From NCBI GenBank assembly GCA_040386335.1, contig JAZKFT010000041.1:22994-86993 (forward strand): 64,000 bases of DNA. Direction: 5' to 3'. The translations under genes and the position numbers were made by a program. This stretch comes from JAZKFT01 sp040386335. Its GTDB lineage: Bacteria; Bacteroidota; Bacteroidia; Chitinophagales; Chitinophagaceae. The notes beneath the pieces were generated by a model that worked only from the letters and a program-made list of their open reading frames with translations, did not search any database and had not been told where the DNA came from. Positions 25,637 to 33,041 of the stretch are shown one piece after another; positions within the stretch are counted from its first letter, which is position 1; each line of letters starts with the position of its first letter.

Positions 25637-25729
25637 GTGAACGCAACAAAGGCATATTTTACATTCTTTACTTTTTACTTCTACTATTTTAGTAAGAAGC
25701 CGGGAATGCTTTTGTTGAAGGTGAAATAA
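25637..25729 (+). CDS. Phe/Tyr-rich leader peptide of the aromatic operon
   Basis: A 30-codon frame from GTG to TAA, (V/M)NATKA-YFTFFTFYFYYF-SKKPGMLLLKVK. Codons 7-18 contain six Phe and four Tyr codons out of twelve, far beyond chance and matching the end products of the downstream pathway (Phe via pheA, Tyr via tyrA). No ATG precedes it in frame. There is no visible Shine-Dalgarno, and the predicted transcription start nearly coincides with the GTG. It is followed by mutually exclusive RNA hairpins and a terminator (25637-25784). The role would be to report charged tRNA-Phe and tRNA-Tyr levels through ribosome stalling, as in pheA/pheST/trp-type attenuation. The call is from sequence alone. 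Confidence 0.82.
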   Translation: MNATKAYFTFFTFYFYYFSKKPGMLLLKVK

Positions 25730-25752
25730 GTAAAAAAATACTCAACATAAAG

Positions 25753-25784
25753 AATCCCGGCCCAAAGGCTGGGATTTTTATTTT
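25753..25784 (+). terminator. Attenuator terminator hairpin
   Basis: A 10-bp stem (AATCCCGGCC with GGCTGGGATT, one G-U) with a 4-nt CAAA loop is followed by TTTATTTT. It lies 28 nt before the pheA start and 24 nt after the leader peptide stop. Confidence 0.92.
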
Positions 25785-25811
25785 GGCCTATGGCCAGGAA
25801 ACAAAAAAGAA

Positions 25812-26702
25812 ATGGCACCTATCAATCAAATAGCAACCTCACAAAAAAATCAAGTTCCTGGTTCCCCCACCGGGAGCGGAGAGGGCCTTCGGGTTTCCAT
25901 CCAGGGTTACGAAGGGAGCTTCCACCAGGTGGCTGCCCGGCAGTATTTTGGAAAAGAAGTGGAAGTATTACCCTGTGCCACGTTTAGAGATGTTGTTAAG
26001 ATAGCTTCTAACAAAAAGGAAAGCGATGGTGGTGTAATGGCGATTGAAAATTCTATTGCCGGAAGCATTTTGCCCAACTATAACTTGTTACAGAAAGCGA
26101 ACCTGCTGGTGACAGGCGAAGTGTATTTGCAGATAAAGCAAAACCTGTTGGTAAATCCCGGGGTAAAGCTGGAAGATATACGCGAAGTGCATAGCCATCC
26201 AATGGCCATTTTACAGTGTATCGGGTTTTTAGAAAAATACAACTGGAAACTGATTGAAACAGAGGATACAGCCTTGAGTGCAAAGCACGTACATCAGCAC
26301 AGGAGCAAGCATATTGCTGCCATTGCAAGTAAACTGGCCGCCGACCTTTTTCAACTTGAAATGATTGCCCCAAACATTCATACCCTAAAAAACAACTACA
26401 CCAGGTTTCTTATTTTACAGCGGCCGGATAAGGCGCTGCCTGTTGAAAATCCTGATAAGGCATCGATTGTTTTCAATACGGATCATAGTAAAGGAAGCCT
26501 TGCAAAAGTGCTTACTAAAATAGCAGATGGAGGAATTAACCTCAGTAAACTACAAAGTATGCCCATACCCGGAAGTGACTGGAAATATAGTTTTCATGCG
26601 GATATGGAAATAGAAGACAGGGGACAGTTCGACGCTGTAATAGATACGATTAAACCACTGACGGAGGAGCTAAAAGTACTGGGTGTCTACCGCAAAGGCT
26701 AA
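25812..26702 (+). CDS. pheA: Prephenate dehydratase
   Basis: A 296-residue monofunctional enzyme converting prephenate to phenylpyruvate in phenylalanine synthesis. The N-terminal ~25 residues are a Ser/Gly/Pro-rich tail. The catalytic domain has IQGYEGSFHQVAA, VMAIENSIAGSI, SHPMAILQC, DTALSAKHV and the conserved NNYTRFLIL. A regulatory ACT domain follows (about residues 218-292: KGSLAKVLTKIADGGINLSKLQS, SFHADMEIE), which in relatives binds Phe for feedback inhibition. There is no chorismate mutase domain; that activity is fused to DAHP synthase downstream. First gene after the attenuator. Confidence 0.95.
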   Translation: MAPINQIATSQKNQVPGSPTGSGEGLRVSIQGYEGSFHQVAARQYFGKEVEVLPCATFRDVVKIASNKKESDGGVMAIENSIAGSILPNYNLLQKANLLVTGEVYLQIKQNLLVNPGVKLEDIREVHSHPMAILQCIGFLEKYNWKLIETEDTALSAKHVHQHRSKHIAAIASKLAADLFQLEMIAPNIHTLKNNYTRFLILQRPDKALPVENPDKASIVFNTDHSKGSLAKVLTKIADGGINLSKLQSMPIPGSDWKYSFHADMEIEDRGQFDAVIDTIKPLTEELKVLGVYRKG

Positions 26703-26744
26703 CGAACCATTAAACGAATTAACCGATCAAATAATCAACTTAAA

Positions 26745-27899
26745 GTGACCACATCTACACGACTCGAAGGCATTGGCGAATACTATTTCTCAACCAAACT
26801 GAGAGAGATAGATGACATGAACAAAGCCGGGAAAAATGTTATCAATCTCGGTATTGGCAGCCCTGATTTGCCGCCACACCCCGATGTTATCAAAACCTTG
26901 CAGGAAGAAAGTGCGAAACCCAATACGCATGCTTATCAAAACTATAAGGGTTCGCCATTGTTACGACAGGCTATCGCCGATTGGTACAAAACCTGGTATC
27001 ATGTGGATCTGAATGCCGATAGCGACATATTACCGTTGATCGGGAGCAAGGAAGGCATCATGCATATTTGTATGACCTACCTGAACCCCGGCGACAAAGT
27101 ACTGTTGCCGAATCCGGGCTATCCAACTTACAGGAGTGCCGTAAAACTTGCCGGCGGGGAATGTGTGGATTATGAACTGACTGCGGCTAACAACTGGTTT
27201 CCCGATTTCAATACAATTGAGGCAAGGGGCGTAAAGCTGATGTTTGTAAACTACCCGCAAATGCCCACCGGGCAGCTCCCATCGAAAGAATTATTTGAGG
27301 AGTTAATTGGTTTTGCCAAACAGCATGGTATCCTCATTATACACGATAACCCGTACAGTTTTATTTTGAATGACGAGCCATTGAGTTTGCTAAGTATTGA
27401 AGGCGCGAAAGATGTGGTGATAGAACTTAACAGCCTGAGCAAAAGCCAGAATATGGCCGGTTGGCGGGTTGGTATGATGATTGCTAATAAGCAACGCATC
27501 GACGAAGTATTACGCTTTAAAAGCAATATGGACAGCGGCATGTTTTTACCTGTACAACTGGCTGCTGCAAAAGCACTTAGCCTTGGAAAAGATTGGTATG
27601 ACAGCATCAATGAAATATATGCCCGCCGTCGGTTGAAAGTATTTGAGCTGCTGGACCTGCTCAATTGTTCTTATTCTAAAACCCAGGTAGGCATGTTTGT
27701 GTGGGCAACGATTCCTTCACAATACAAAACAGGTTACGAATTAAGCGATACCGTATTATACGATTGTAATGTGTTCATAACACCGGGTGGCATTTTTGGT
27801 ACCGCCGGTGATGGATATGTGAGGGTGAGCCTTTGCTGTAAGGAAGAGAAGATTCAGGAGAGTATCGACAGGATAAAGGCGGGGAATGTGGAAATGTGA
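26745..27899 (+). CDS. Class I/II PLP aminotransferase (likely aromatic)
   Basis: A 384-residue fold-type I aminotransferase with probable GTG start (26745), 42 bp after pheA. Motifs: GIGSPDLPPHP near the N-terminus, NYKGSPLLRQAIADW, PNPGYPTYRSAVKLAGG, NYPQMPTGQLPSK, a DNPYSF loop, the Schiff-base Lys in ELNSLSKSQNMAGWRVG, and a late GGIFGTAGDGYVRVSL with the substrate-carboxylate Arg. The context (pheA before, tyrA after) supports final transamination of phenylpyruvate and 4-hydroxyphenylpyruvate to Phe and Tyr. It resembles the LL-diaminopimelate/alanine-type subgroup, so broader specificity is possible. Confidence 0.88.
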   Translation: MTTSTRLEGIGEYYFSTKLREIDDMNKAGKNVINLGIGSPDLPPHPDVIKTLQEESAKPNTHAYQNYKGSPLLRQAIADWYKTWYHVDLNADSDILPLIGSKEGIMHICMTYLNPGDKVLLPNPGYPTYRSAVKLAGGECVDYELTAANNWFPDFNTIEARGVKLMFVNYPQMPTGQLPSKELFEELIGFAKQHGILIIHDNPYSFILNDEPLSLLSIEGAKDVVIELNSLSKSQNMAGWRVGMMIANKQRIDEVLRFKSNMDSGMFLPVQLAAAKALSLGKDWYDSINEIYARRRLKVFELLDLLNCSYSKTQVGMFVWATIPSQYKTGYELSDTVLYDCNVFITPGGIFGTAGDGYVRVSLCCKEEKIQESIDRIKAGNVEM

Positions 27900-27931
27900 A
27901 AAATGTGAAAATGTGGAAATGAATTTAGGAA

Positions 27932-28483
27932 ATGAAGAAAACAGAACATAAAGAGGATACCATATTTACTGTTGAAGATTTTCTGACAGCAGAAGAATGT
28001 AATCAGCATATTCTGTGGAGTGAGAAAAGGGGTTATGAACAAGCGAAGATTAATTCATTTGGAAGGCAAGTGGTAAGGTCAGACGTCAGGAACAATTTAC
28101 GGGTTCTTTTTAAGGATGTTGCCTTGGCTGAAAGCCTTTGGGAGAGCGTGCAACCATTTTGCTTGCAAAAATTTGGTTCATCCATAGCAATTGGCTTAAA
28201 TGAAATGTTCAGGTTTTATAAGTATGGACGGGGGCAACAATTCAAGCAGCATATGGATGGAAGTTATGAGCGCAATGAGAGTGAGTTTAGCCTGTACACA
28301 TTGATGATCTATTTGAATGAAGACTTCCTCGGTGGCGATACTTCTTTTGAAGATTTGATCATAAAGCCCAAAACAGGCATGGCACTTATTTTTAAGCACG
28401 ATTTGTTACATGCGGGAAGAGAAGTGATAAAAGGGGAGAAATATGTTTTGAGAACGGATATCATGTACAGGTTTCAGCGATAA
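27932..28483 (+). CDS. 2-oxoglutarate/Fe(II)-dependent oxygenase (prolyl-hydroxylase-like)
   Basis: A 183-residue cytoplasmic protein. The prolyl-4-hydroxylase alpha-type core shows FRFYKYGRGQQFKQHMDG (His and Asp of the Fe triad, about residues 107-109), YTLMIYLNEDFLGGDTSFED, and the distal HDLLHAGREV with His (Fe ligand), followed by a Lys/Arg (KGEKYVLRTDI) for 2-oxoglutarate. All ligands are present, so it should be active. Family members hydroxylate proteins or small molecules. Its place between aminotransferase and tyrA, 32 bp after the former, suggests it travels in the operon, but the substrate is unknown. Confidence 0.83.
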   Translation: MKKTEHKEDTIFTVEDFLTAEECNQHILWSEKRGYEQAKINSFGRQVVRSDVRNNLRVLFKDVALAESLWESVQPFCLQKFGSSIAIGLNEMFRFYKYGRGQQFKQHMDGSYERNESEFSLYTLMIYLNEDFLGGDTSFEDLIIKPKTGMALIFKHDLLHAGREVIKGEKYVLRTDIMYRFQR

Positions 28484-28537
28484 ATTAAAAGGTAGCAAAT
28501 CAAAAATCATACATCACAAATCAAAAATCAGGAAGTT

Positions 28538-29386
28538 TTGTTCGATACCATTACCATAGTAGGCGTAGGATTAATCAGCGGATCGTTGAGCCTGGCACTT
28601 AAAGAAAAGGGGCTGGTTAAGCATGTAATTGGTGTGAGCCGTACTAAAGCCAGCGGAGAGAAGGCTTTGGAACTTGGCTTGGTAGATGAAATGCTGCCAT
28701 TGGAAGAGGCTGTAAAAAAGGCAGACCTGGTTTATGTGGCTATCCCGGTAGATACGACGCTACCTGTTATGCAAATTATTATGGACCTGGTAACTGACAA
28801 CCAGATCGTTGTGGATGCAGGTTCTACCAAACATGCTATTTGCAGCCTGGTGTCCGACCACCCGATGCGTAAGAGATTTGTGGCCAGCCATCCTATGTGG
28901 GGTACCGAATTCAGCGGCCCCGATGCTGCCGTAAGAAACGCATTTATAGGCCGTACCTGCGTGATATGCGAAGGCGAGAAAAGTGATATTGATGCACTGG
29001 AAACAATAGAAGAATTGTACCGGCAAATAGGAATGCACCTGATTTATATGGATGCGGATGCACACGATATGCACGTAGCCTATATCAGCCATATATCGCA
29101 TATCACTTCGTTTGCCCTGGCCAATACGGTACTGGAAAAAGAGAAGGAAGAAGACACCATTTTTGAAATGGCCAGCAGCGGTTTTGAAAGCACGGTTCGT
29201 TTGGCCAAAAGCAACCCGGCCATGTGGGTGCCTATCTTTATGCAAAACAAGGAAAATATTCTCGACGTATTGAATGAGCATATTACCCAGCTACGAAAAT
29301 TCAAGAGCTGCCTGGAAAAAGAAAACAGTGAGTATTTAATGGAGCTGATCGTAGGCGCCAATGATATAAAGCGGATTTTGAAATAG
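28538..29386 (+). CDS. tyrA: Prephenate dehydrogenase
   Basis: A 282-residue enzyme oxidising prephenate to 4-hydroxyphenylpyruvate for tyrosine. The start is TTG at 28538, since the NAD fold begins immediately (IVGVGLISGSLSLALKEKG). Further marks are IPVDTTLPVM, VDAGSTKHAI, SHPMWGTEFSGP, and ISHISHITSFALAN with the catalytic and substrate-binding His region. The C-terminus is alpha-helical without an ACT domain, so feedback control may be elsewhere or rely on the attenuator. It follows the 2OG oxygenase after 54 bp containing short AAATCAAAAATCA word repeats. Confidence 0.93.
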   Translation: MFDTITIVGVGLISGSLSLALKEKGLVKHVIGVSRTKASGEKALELGLVDEMLPLEEAVKKADLVYVAIPVDTTLPVMQIIMDLVTDNQIVVDAGSTKHAICSLVSDHPMRKRFVASHPMWGTEFSGPDAAVRNAFIGRTCVICEGEKSDIDALETIEELYRQIGMHLIYMDADAHDMHVAYISHISHITSFALANTVLEKEKEEDTIFEMASSGFESTVRLAKSNPAMWVPIFMQNKENILDVLNEHITQLRKFKSCLEKENSEYLMELIVGANDIKRILK

Positions 29387-29602
29387 CCCAAATCGTATTT
29401 CAGCAAAGGTCAATAACGTGATACAGTACAAGAGCCCCGTAAGAAACGGGATGTGCCATGCGACGCCAATGCTACAGAATAGAAATATCACTGCCGGGCT
29501 CAAAAAAAGAGAAAACGATTGCGCGTGGTACTTCGAAAATAAAATTGAAACATTGCCATATTTAATCATAAAATCAAATCAATCAAAAAATCCTAGTAAA
29601 TA
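29387..29602. other. 216-bp gap between tyrA and DAHP synthase
   Basis: No gene. It contains a small IR CCCGT-AAGA-ACGGG (29436-29450, no T tract) and A-rich DNA before the next start. This longest gap in the operon could hold an internal promoter, but no TAnnTTTG box is evident. Confidence 0.4.
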
Positions 29603-30688
29603 ATGGAAGCAACAAAAACAATGAAGCAGCTCGTTCAGGAAACATGGGGTAAACGACCATTGATCATCAGCGGCCCATGCAGTGCCGAAACTGAGGAGCA
29701 GGTAATAGAAACGGCTACACGCCTGGCGAATACAGGTAAAGTGGATATGCTGCGTGCCGGTATCTGGAAGCCAAGAACCAAGCCTGGATTGTTTGAAGGC
29801 ATTGGAACAAAAGGTTTGCCATGGATGCAGCAGGCACGTAAAATAACCGGCCTGCCCGTGACGGTAGAAGTAGCCACAGCCAAGCAGGTGGAAGATGCCC
29901 TGCATTTTGATGTGGACGTACTTTGGATCGGTGCCCGCACCACAGTGAACCCATTCAGTGTACAGGAAATTGCTGATGCGCTTAAGGGCGTGGATGTTCC
30001 AGTATTAGTAAAAAATCCCATTAATCCAGACCTGGAGTTATGGAGTGGTGCCGTGGAAAGAATCCAGCGTGCCGGTATTCAGCAGGTAGGCCTTATCCAT
30101 CGTGGTTTTAGCAGCTATGGCAATACCGAATACCGCAATGCCCCGATGTGGCACCTGGCTATTGAAATGAAACGCCGCAACCCGGGCATGATGATTATCA
30201 ATGACCCAAGCCATATTTGCGGCCGGAGAGACATATTGCAGGCTGTGGCGCAACAAGCGATAAACCTGGATTTCGACGGGTTGATCATCGAAAGCCATAT
30301 TGATCCCGATAATGCATGGAGCGATGCCAAGCAACAGATAACTCCGGAAGTTTTAGGCGAAATGCTAAGCAATATTATCTGGCGTAAGGAAGACGTTGCT
30401 TCTGAAGATTTTCATGCAGCCCTGGAGAAAATGCGCCAGCAGATCAACCACCTGGATGATGAACTGTTGCAGATACTTAGCCAGCGTATGAAAGTTGCTG
30501 AAAAAATAGGCGAATACAAAAAGAACAACAGTGTAACCATCTTACAAACCAATCGCTGGAACGAGATACTGGAACGTGCCACCAAAAAGGCCGACCCACT
30601 AGGCCTTAGCCCTGAGTTTATCACCAAGTACCTCGATGCTGTGCATATGGAAAGCATCAATCACCAGAACAAGATCATGAATAGCTAG
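29603..30688 (+). CDS. Bifunctional DAHP synthase / chorismate mutase
   Basis: A 361-residue fusion. Residues ~1-265 are a type I-beta 3-deoxy-D-arabino-heptulosonate 7-phosphate synthase: GPCSAETEEQ, RAGIWKPRTKPG, IGARTTVNPFSVQ, LVKNPINPDLELW, LIHRGFSSYG, INDPSHICGRRD and IIESHIDPD supply PEP, erythrose-4-P and metal contacts. Residues ~270-361 form an AroQ-class chorismate mutase (LEKMRQQINHLDDELLQIL, QRMKVAEKIGEYKK, and the late KYLDAVHMESINHQ). The fusion makes the first shikimate-pathway step and the branch toward Phe/Tyr in one chain. In other bacteria the mutase domain also serves as a regulatory site. Confidence 0.95.
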   Translation: MEATKTMKQLVQETWGKRPLIISGPCSAETEEQVIETATRLANTGKVDMLRAGIWKPRTKPGLFEGIGTKGLPWMQQARKITGLPVTVEVATAKQVEDALHFDVDVLWIGARTTVNPFSVQEIADALKGVDVPVLVKNPINPDLELWSGAVERIQRAGIQQVGLIHRGFSSYGNTEYRNAPMWHLAIEMKRRNPGMMIINDPSHICGRRDILQAVAQQAINLDFDGLIIESHIDPDNAWSDAKQQITPEVLGEMLSNIIWRKEDVASEDFHAALEKMRQQINHLDDELLQILSQRMKVAEKIGEYKKNNSVTILQTNRWNEILERATKKADPLGLSPEFITKYLDAVHMESINHQNKIMNS

Positions 30689-30784
30689 TCACGAAATTTG
30701 TTGACAGCTATATTATTCACCGCCTTTGAATTTGGCTGATGCACATACTGTAATTTTTGCAAAAATAAATTCGGGAACTGGCAT

Positions 30785-31231
30785 ATGGAACAGCACTTTA
30801 CCGGAGAATTTTCTGACGAACCAATAGACCTCAATGCACCAGATGCCCACGGTGAGTTTCCAATCATGTCGGCAATGGACGATCTGGATCTGCTCAGGCA
30901 TGTGATCGCTAGCGGAGCAAATGTGAATATCGATATCGGACAGGGTTGGACACCATTACATTGTGCATTCGATGATGCCATTGACGGAATGGTACAATCG
31001 GACAGTGGAGAACCAGATGGCAGGGTAATGAAGGAGATGAAAATATTGCTTGAAAATGGTGCTGATCCAACGATAAAAAACGCAGAAGGGAAGACAGCAT
31101 TAGACGCCCTGAATACTTACACTAACAGCATCACTGGCTTTAACGTACTTAAAGATATGTTTCGTAACCTGATTCCTGACATCGACAACATGGTGAGTTT
31201 TGATGAAACTGCAACATACCAAGGGCATTAA
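30785..31231 (+). CDS. Ankyrin-repeat protein
   Basis: A 148-residue soluble protein with about three ankyrin repeats: DLNAPDAHGEFPIMSAM plus LLRHVIASGANVNI, then QGWTPLHCAFDDA, KILLENGADPTIKNAEG and KTALDALNTY. A helical cap follows. Ankyrin repeats mediate protein-protein contacts; partner unknown. It lies between the DAHP synthase (96 bp upstream) and aroB (30 bp downstream), all in the same direction. This makes it a genuine operon passenger rather than a separately oriented insertion. Confidence 0.82.
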   Translation: MEQHFTGEFSDEPIDLNAPDAHGEFPIMSAMDDLDLLRHVIASGANVNIDIGQGWTPLHCAFDDAIDGMVQSDSGEPDGRVMKEMKILLENGADPTIKNAEGKTALDALNTYTNSITGFNVLKDMFRNLIPDIDNMVSFDETATYQGH

Positions 31232-31261
31232 TAACCAGAGCCAGACAAATAAGCGAGACAC

Positions 31262-32281
31262 ATGATCAAAAAAACATACCAGTTTTCAAAAAAGCAAACC
31301 ACATTTTACTTCGATGCGGATTTTACTTACCTGGATAAACTGATTGGTGACAGCCATGCCATCATCGTTACAGATGAAAACGTTTTTAAGCACCACAAAA
31401 AGAAATTCAGCGCCTGGAAAACCATCGTCCTGAAAGCTGGGGAAGCATATAAACAACAGGCAACTGTTGATGACTTGCTCGGCCAGTTGATCGCTGCAGG
31501 CGCCGACAGGAAAAGCTTGCTGGTAGGCGTGGGAGGCGGTGTAGTAACCGATATGACGGGCTATGCAGCCAGCGTGTATATGCGTGGTATCCGGTTTGGT
31601 TTTGTGCCAACTACGGTATTGGCGATGGTAGATGCTGCTATCGGCGGTAAGAATGGGGTTGATGTTGGGTTGTATAAAAACCTGGTAGGCACTATTAACC
31701 AACCCGAGTTTTTACTTTATGATGTTTCGATGCTGAAATCGCTTCCTTCAAATGAGTGGATCAATGGTTTTGCGGAGATCATTAAACATGGCTGCATTAA
31801 AGACGCGGCGATGTTTAAACAATTGATGGACCATAAGATCAGCGACTATAAAAAGGATACCAAACTGATGGGGGCACTGATCCGCCGTAACGCTTTGATA
31901 AAAGCCGAAGTGGTAAAGACCGACGAATTTGAGCAGGGCGAAAGACGCTTGCTAAATTTTGGACATACGTTGGGTCATGCCATCGAGAACCTCTATGGAT
32001 TAAGCCACGGTGAAGCCATTGCGGTGGGCATGGTGGCGGCAAGTGTTTTTTCCGAGACCCTGACTGGTTTTAAAGGCACAGCTAAAGTAATTGCGGCTTT
32101 CGAACAATATGGTCTGCCTACCAATGCTGCATTTGATAAAACAGAGGTTTTTAAAATCCTGCAGATGGATAAGAAAAGAGTAAGATCAGAAATGAATTAT
32201 GTGCTGCTGGAGAAGATTGGAAAAGGTGTGGTACAGGGTATTGCGATGCAGAATGTAGAAAAAATGTTGGAAGAGTTGTAG
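31262..32281 (+). CDS. aroB: 3-Dehydroquinate synthase
   Basis: A 339-residue enzyme converting DAHP to 3-dehydroquinate, step 2 of the shikimate pathway. Diagnostic: IIVTDENVFKHHKKKF near the N-terminus, the NAD-binding GVGGGVVTDMTGYAASVYMRG, GKNGVDVGLYKNLVG, the EIIKHGCIKD region with the metal-ligand Glu/His neighbourhood, and zinc-ligand motifs NFGHTLGHAIE and SHGEAIAVGM. Length is normal. It follows the ankyrin gene by 30 bp. Confidence 0.95.
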   Translation: MIKKTYQFSKKQTTFYFDADFTYLDKLIGDSHAIIVTDENVFKHHKKKFSAWKTIVLKAGEAYKQQATVDDLLGQLIAAGADRKSLLVGVGGGVVTDMTGYAASVYMRGIRFGFVPTTVLAMVDAAIGGKNGVDVGLYKNLVGTINQPEFLLYDVSMLKSLPSNEWINGFAEIIKHGCIKDAAMFKQLMDHKISDYKKDTKLMGALIRRNALIKAEVVKTDEFEQGERRLLNFGHTLGHAIENLYGLSHGEAIAVGMVAASVFSETLTGFKGTAKVIAAFEQYGLPTNAAFDKTEVFKILQMDKKRVRSEMNYVLLEKIGKGVVQGIAMQNVEKMLEEL

Positions 32282-32304
32282 GTGGATTTGGGTAAATTTG
32301 AAAT

Positions 32305-32502
32305 ATGGAAGCCAGGAGAAAATTAGATAGGATCAAAAAAAGAGGCAGTGTTAATGATGCTTCGGTTTTGAAGGAAAGCAATCCTTCGGTTACCGTTTTG
32401 TTGATAGATAACAAAAAAAACGGGAAGAAATATATTATTGAAACCGTTTCCGATGCGGAAATTATGCGTCGACGCAATCCTGCTTATAAATTTTTGATGT
32501 AG
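32305..32502 (+). CDS. Small protein of unknown function (pair member 1)
   Basis: A 65-residue basic protein (MEARRKLDRIKKRG start; middle NPSVTVLLIDNKKNGKKYII; end AEIMRRRNPAYKFLM). The ATG is 24 bp after aroB and the stop is 4 bp before the next gene, an arrangement typical of translationally linked pairs. It could be a small DNA/RNA-binding or antitoxin-like protein, but no motif proves that. The function is unknown. Confidence 0.6.
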   Translation: MEARRKLDRIKKRGSVNDASVLKESNPSVTVLLIDNKKNGKKYIIETVSDAEIMRRRNPAYKFLM

Positions 32503-32506
32503 TCAA

Positions 32507-32917
32507 ATGTTCGATTCCAGTTTCTCCTTTTCCTTAATTCAACGAACCCCGAAAAACTCCGACTACCTTCAAGCTGAATATGTTTTCCAGTTTCGGACAT
32601 CCAAAAGGAGATATATTGTCATTGCAGAATTGTATGAACTAAATGTTTATGCAGTAAAATTTTTTCCAGCTGATAAGAAGGGGCAGGACAATCGTTTCAA
32701 CATCGTTTTGAACGATTTTGATTTTGCGCCAATCATCCGTACCTGCATAAATATTATGCACCACCTTCTCCAGGAGAACCCGTTGGCTTCATTTGCTTAT
32801 GTTGGAGCAAATACCATTTCTGACAGTTTTATTGAGTCTAAAATAAATACAACCCGGTACCGGATTTATGAATATGTCATGGATGTATTCCTTAATCCAT
32901 CACTTTTCAAACGCTAA
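32507..32917 (+). CDS. Unknown protein (pair member 2)
   Basis: A 136-residue protein starting 4 bp after its small partner. It has an alpha/beta core (AEYVFQFRTSKRRYIVIAEL, NVYAVKFFPADK, NRFNIVLNDFDFAPIIRTC, INIMHHLLQENPLASFAYVG, and a TTRYRIYEYVMDVF helix). I have an impression of similar orphan Bacteroidota proteins encoded next to a very small gene, but cannot name the family. Both genes are inside the shikimate operon, between aroB and aroA. Confidence 0.68.
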   Translation: MFDSSFSFSLIQRTPKNSDYLQAEYVFQFRTSKRRYIVIAELYELNVYAVKFFPADKKGQDNRFNIVLNDFDFAPIIRTCINIMHHLLQENPLASFAYVGANTISDSFIESKINTTRYRIYEYVMDVFLNPSLFKR

Positions 32918-33041
32918 TACAGCGTAAAAAATAGTGCTGTTTTATTGGTAAACAAGCAAAACCGTGATTACTAGGAACTGGCCGGGAAAATGATTGAAAT
33001 GTTTACAGATTTGTATAATGAATTAGAACCACTTAAATAGC

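Larger units (their letters stand above)
25637..25784 (+). promoter_or_regulatory. Four-segment transcription attenuator for the aromatic operon
   Basis: Segment 1 (25644-25654, CAACAAAGGCA) pairs with the 3' part of segment 2 (25707-25717, TGCTTTTGTTG) over 11 bp with one G-U. It encloses all aromatic codons and forms the protector hairpin. Segment 2 (25699-25718) pairs instead with segment 3 (25742-25761): GCCGGGA with TCCCGGC, then CTTT with AAAG and GTTGA with TCAAC, forming the antiterminator. Segment 3 (25753-25762) with segment 4 (25767-25776) forms the terminator. 1:2, 2:3 and 3:4 are mutually exclusive. A ribosome stalled at the Phe/Tyr codons masks segment 1, frees segment 2 and favours read-through. 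Confidence 0.8.

Noticed and set aside
29418..29603. 61-codon frame between tyrA and DAHP synthase
   Set aside because: No domain or family resemblance, and it runs into the start of the next gene; the region is more likely just spacer.
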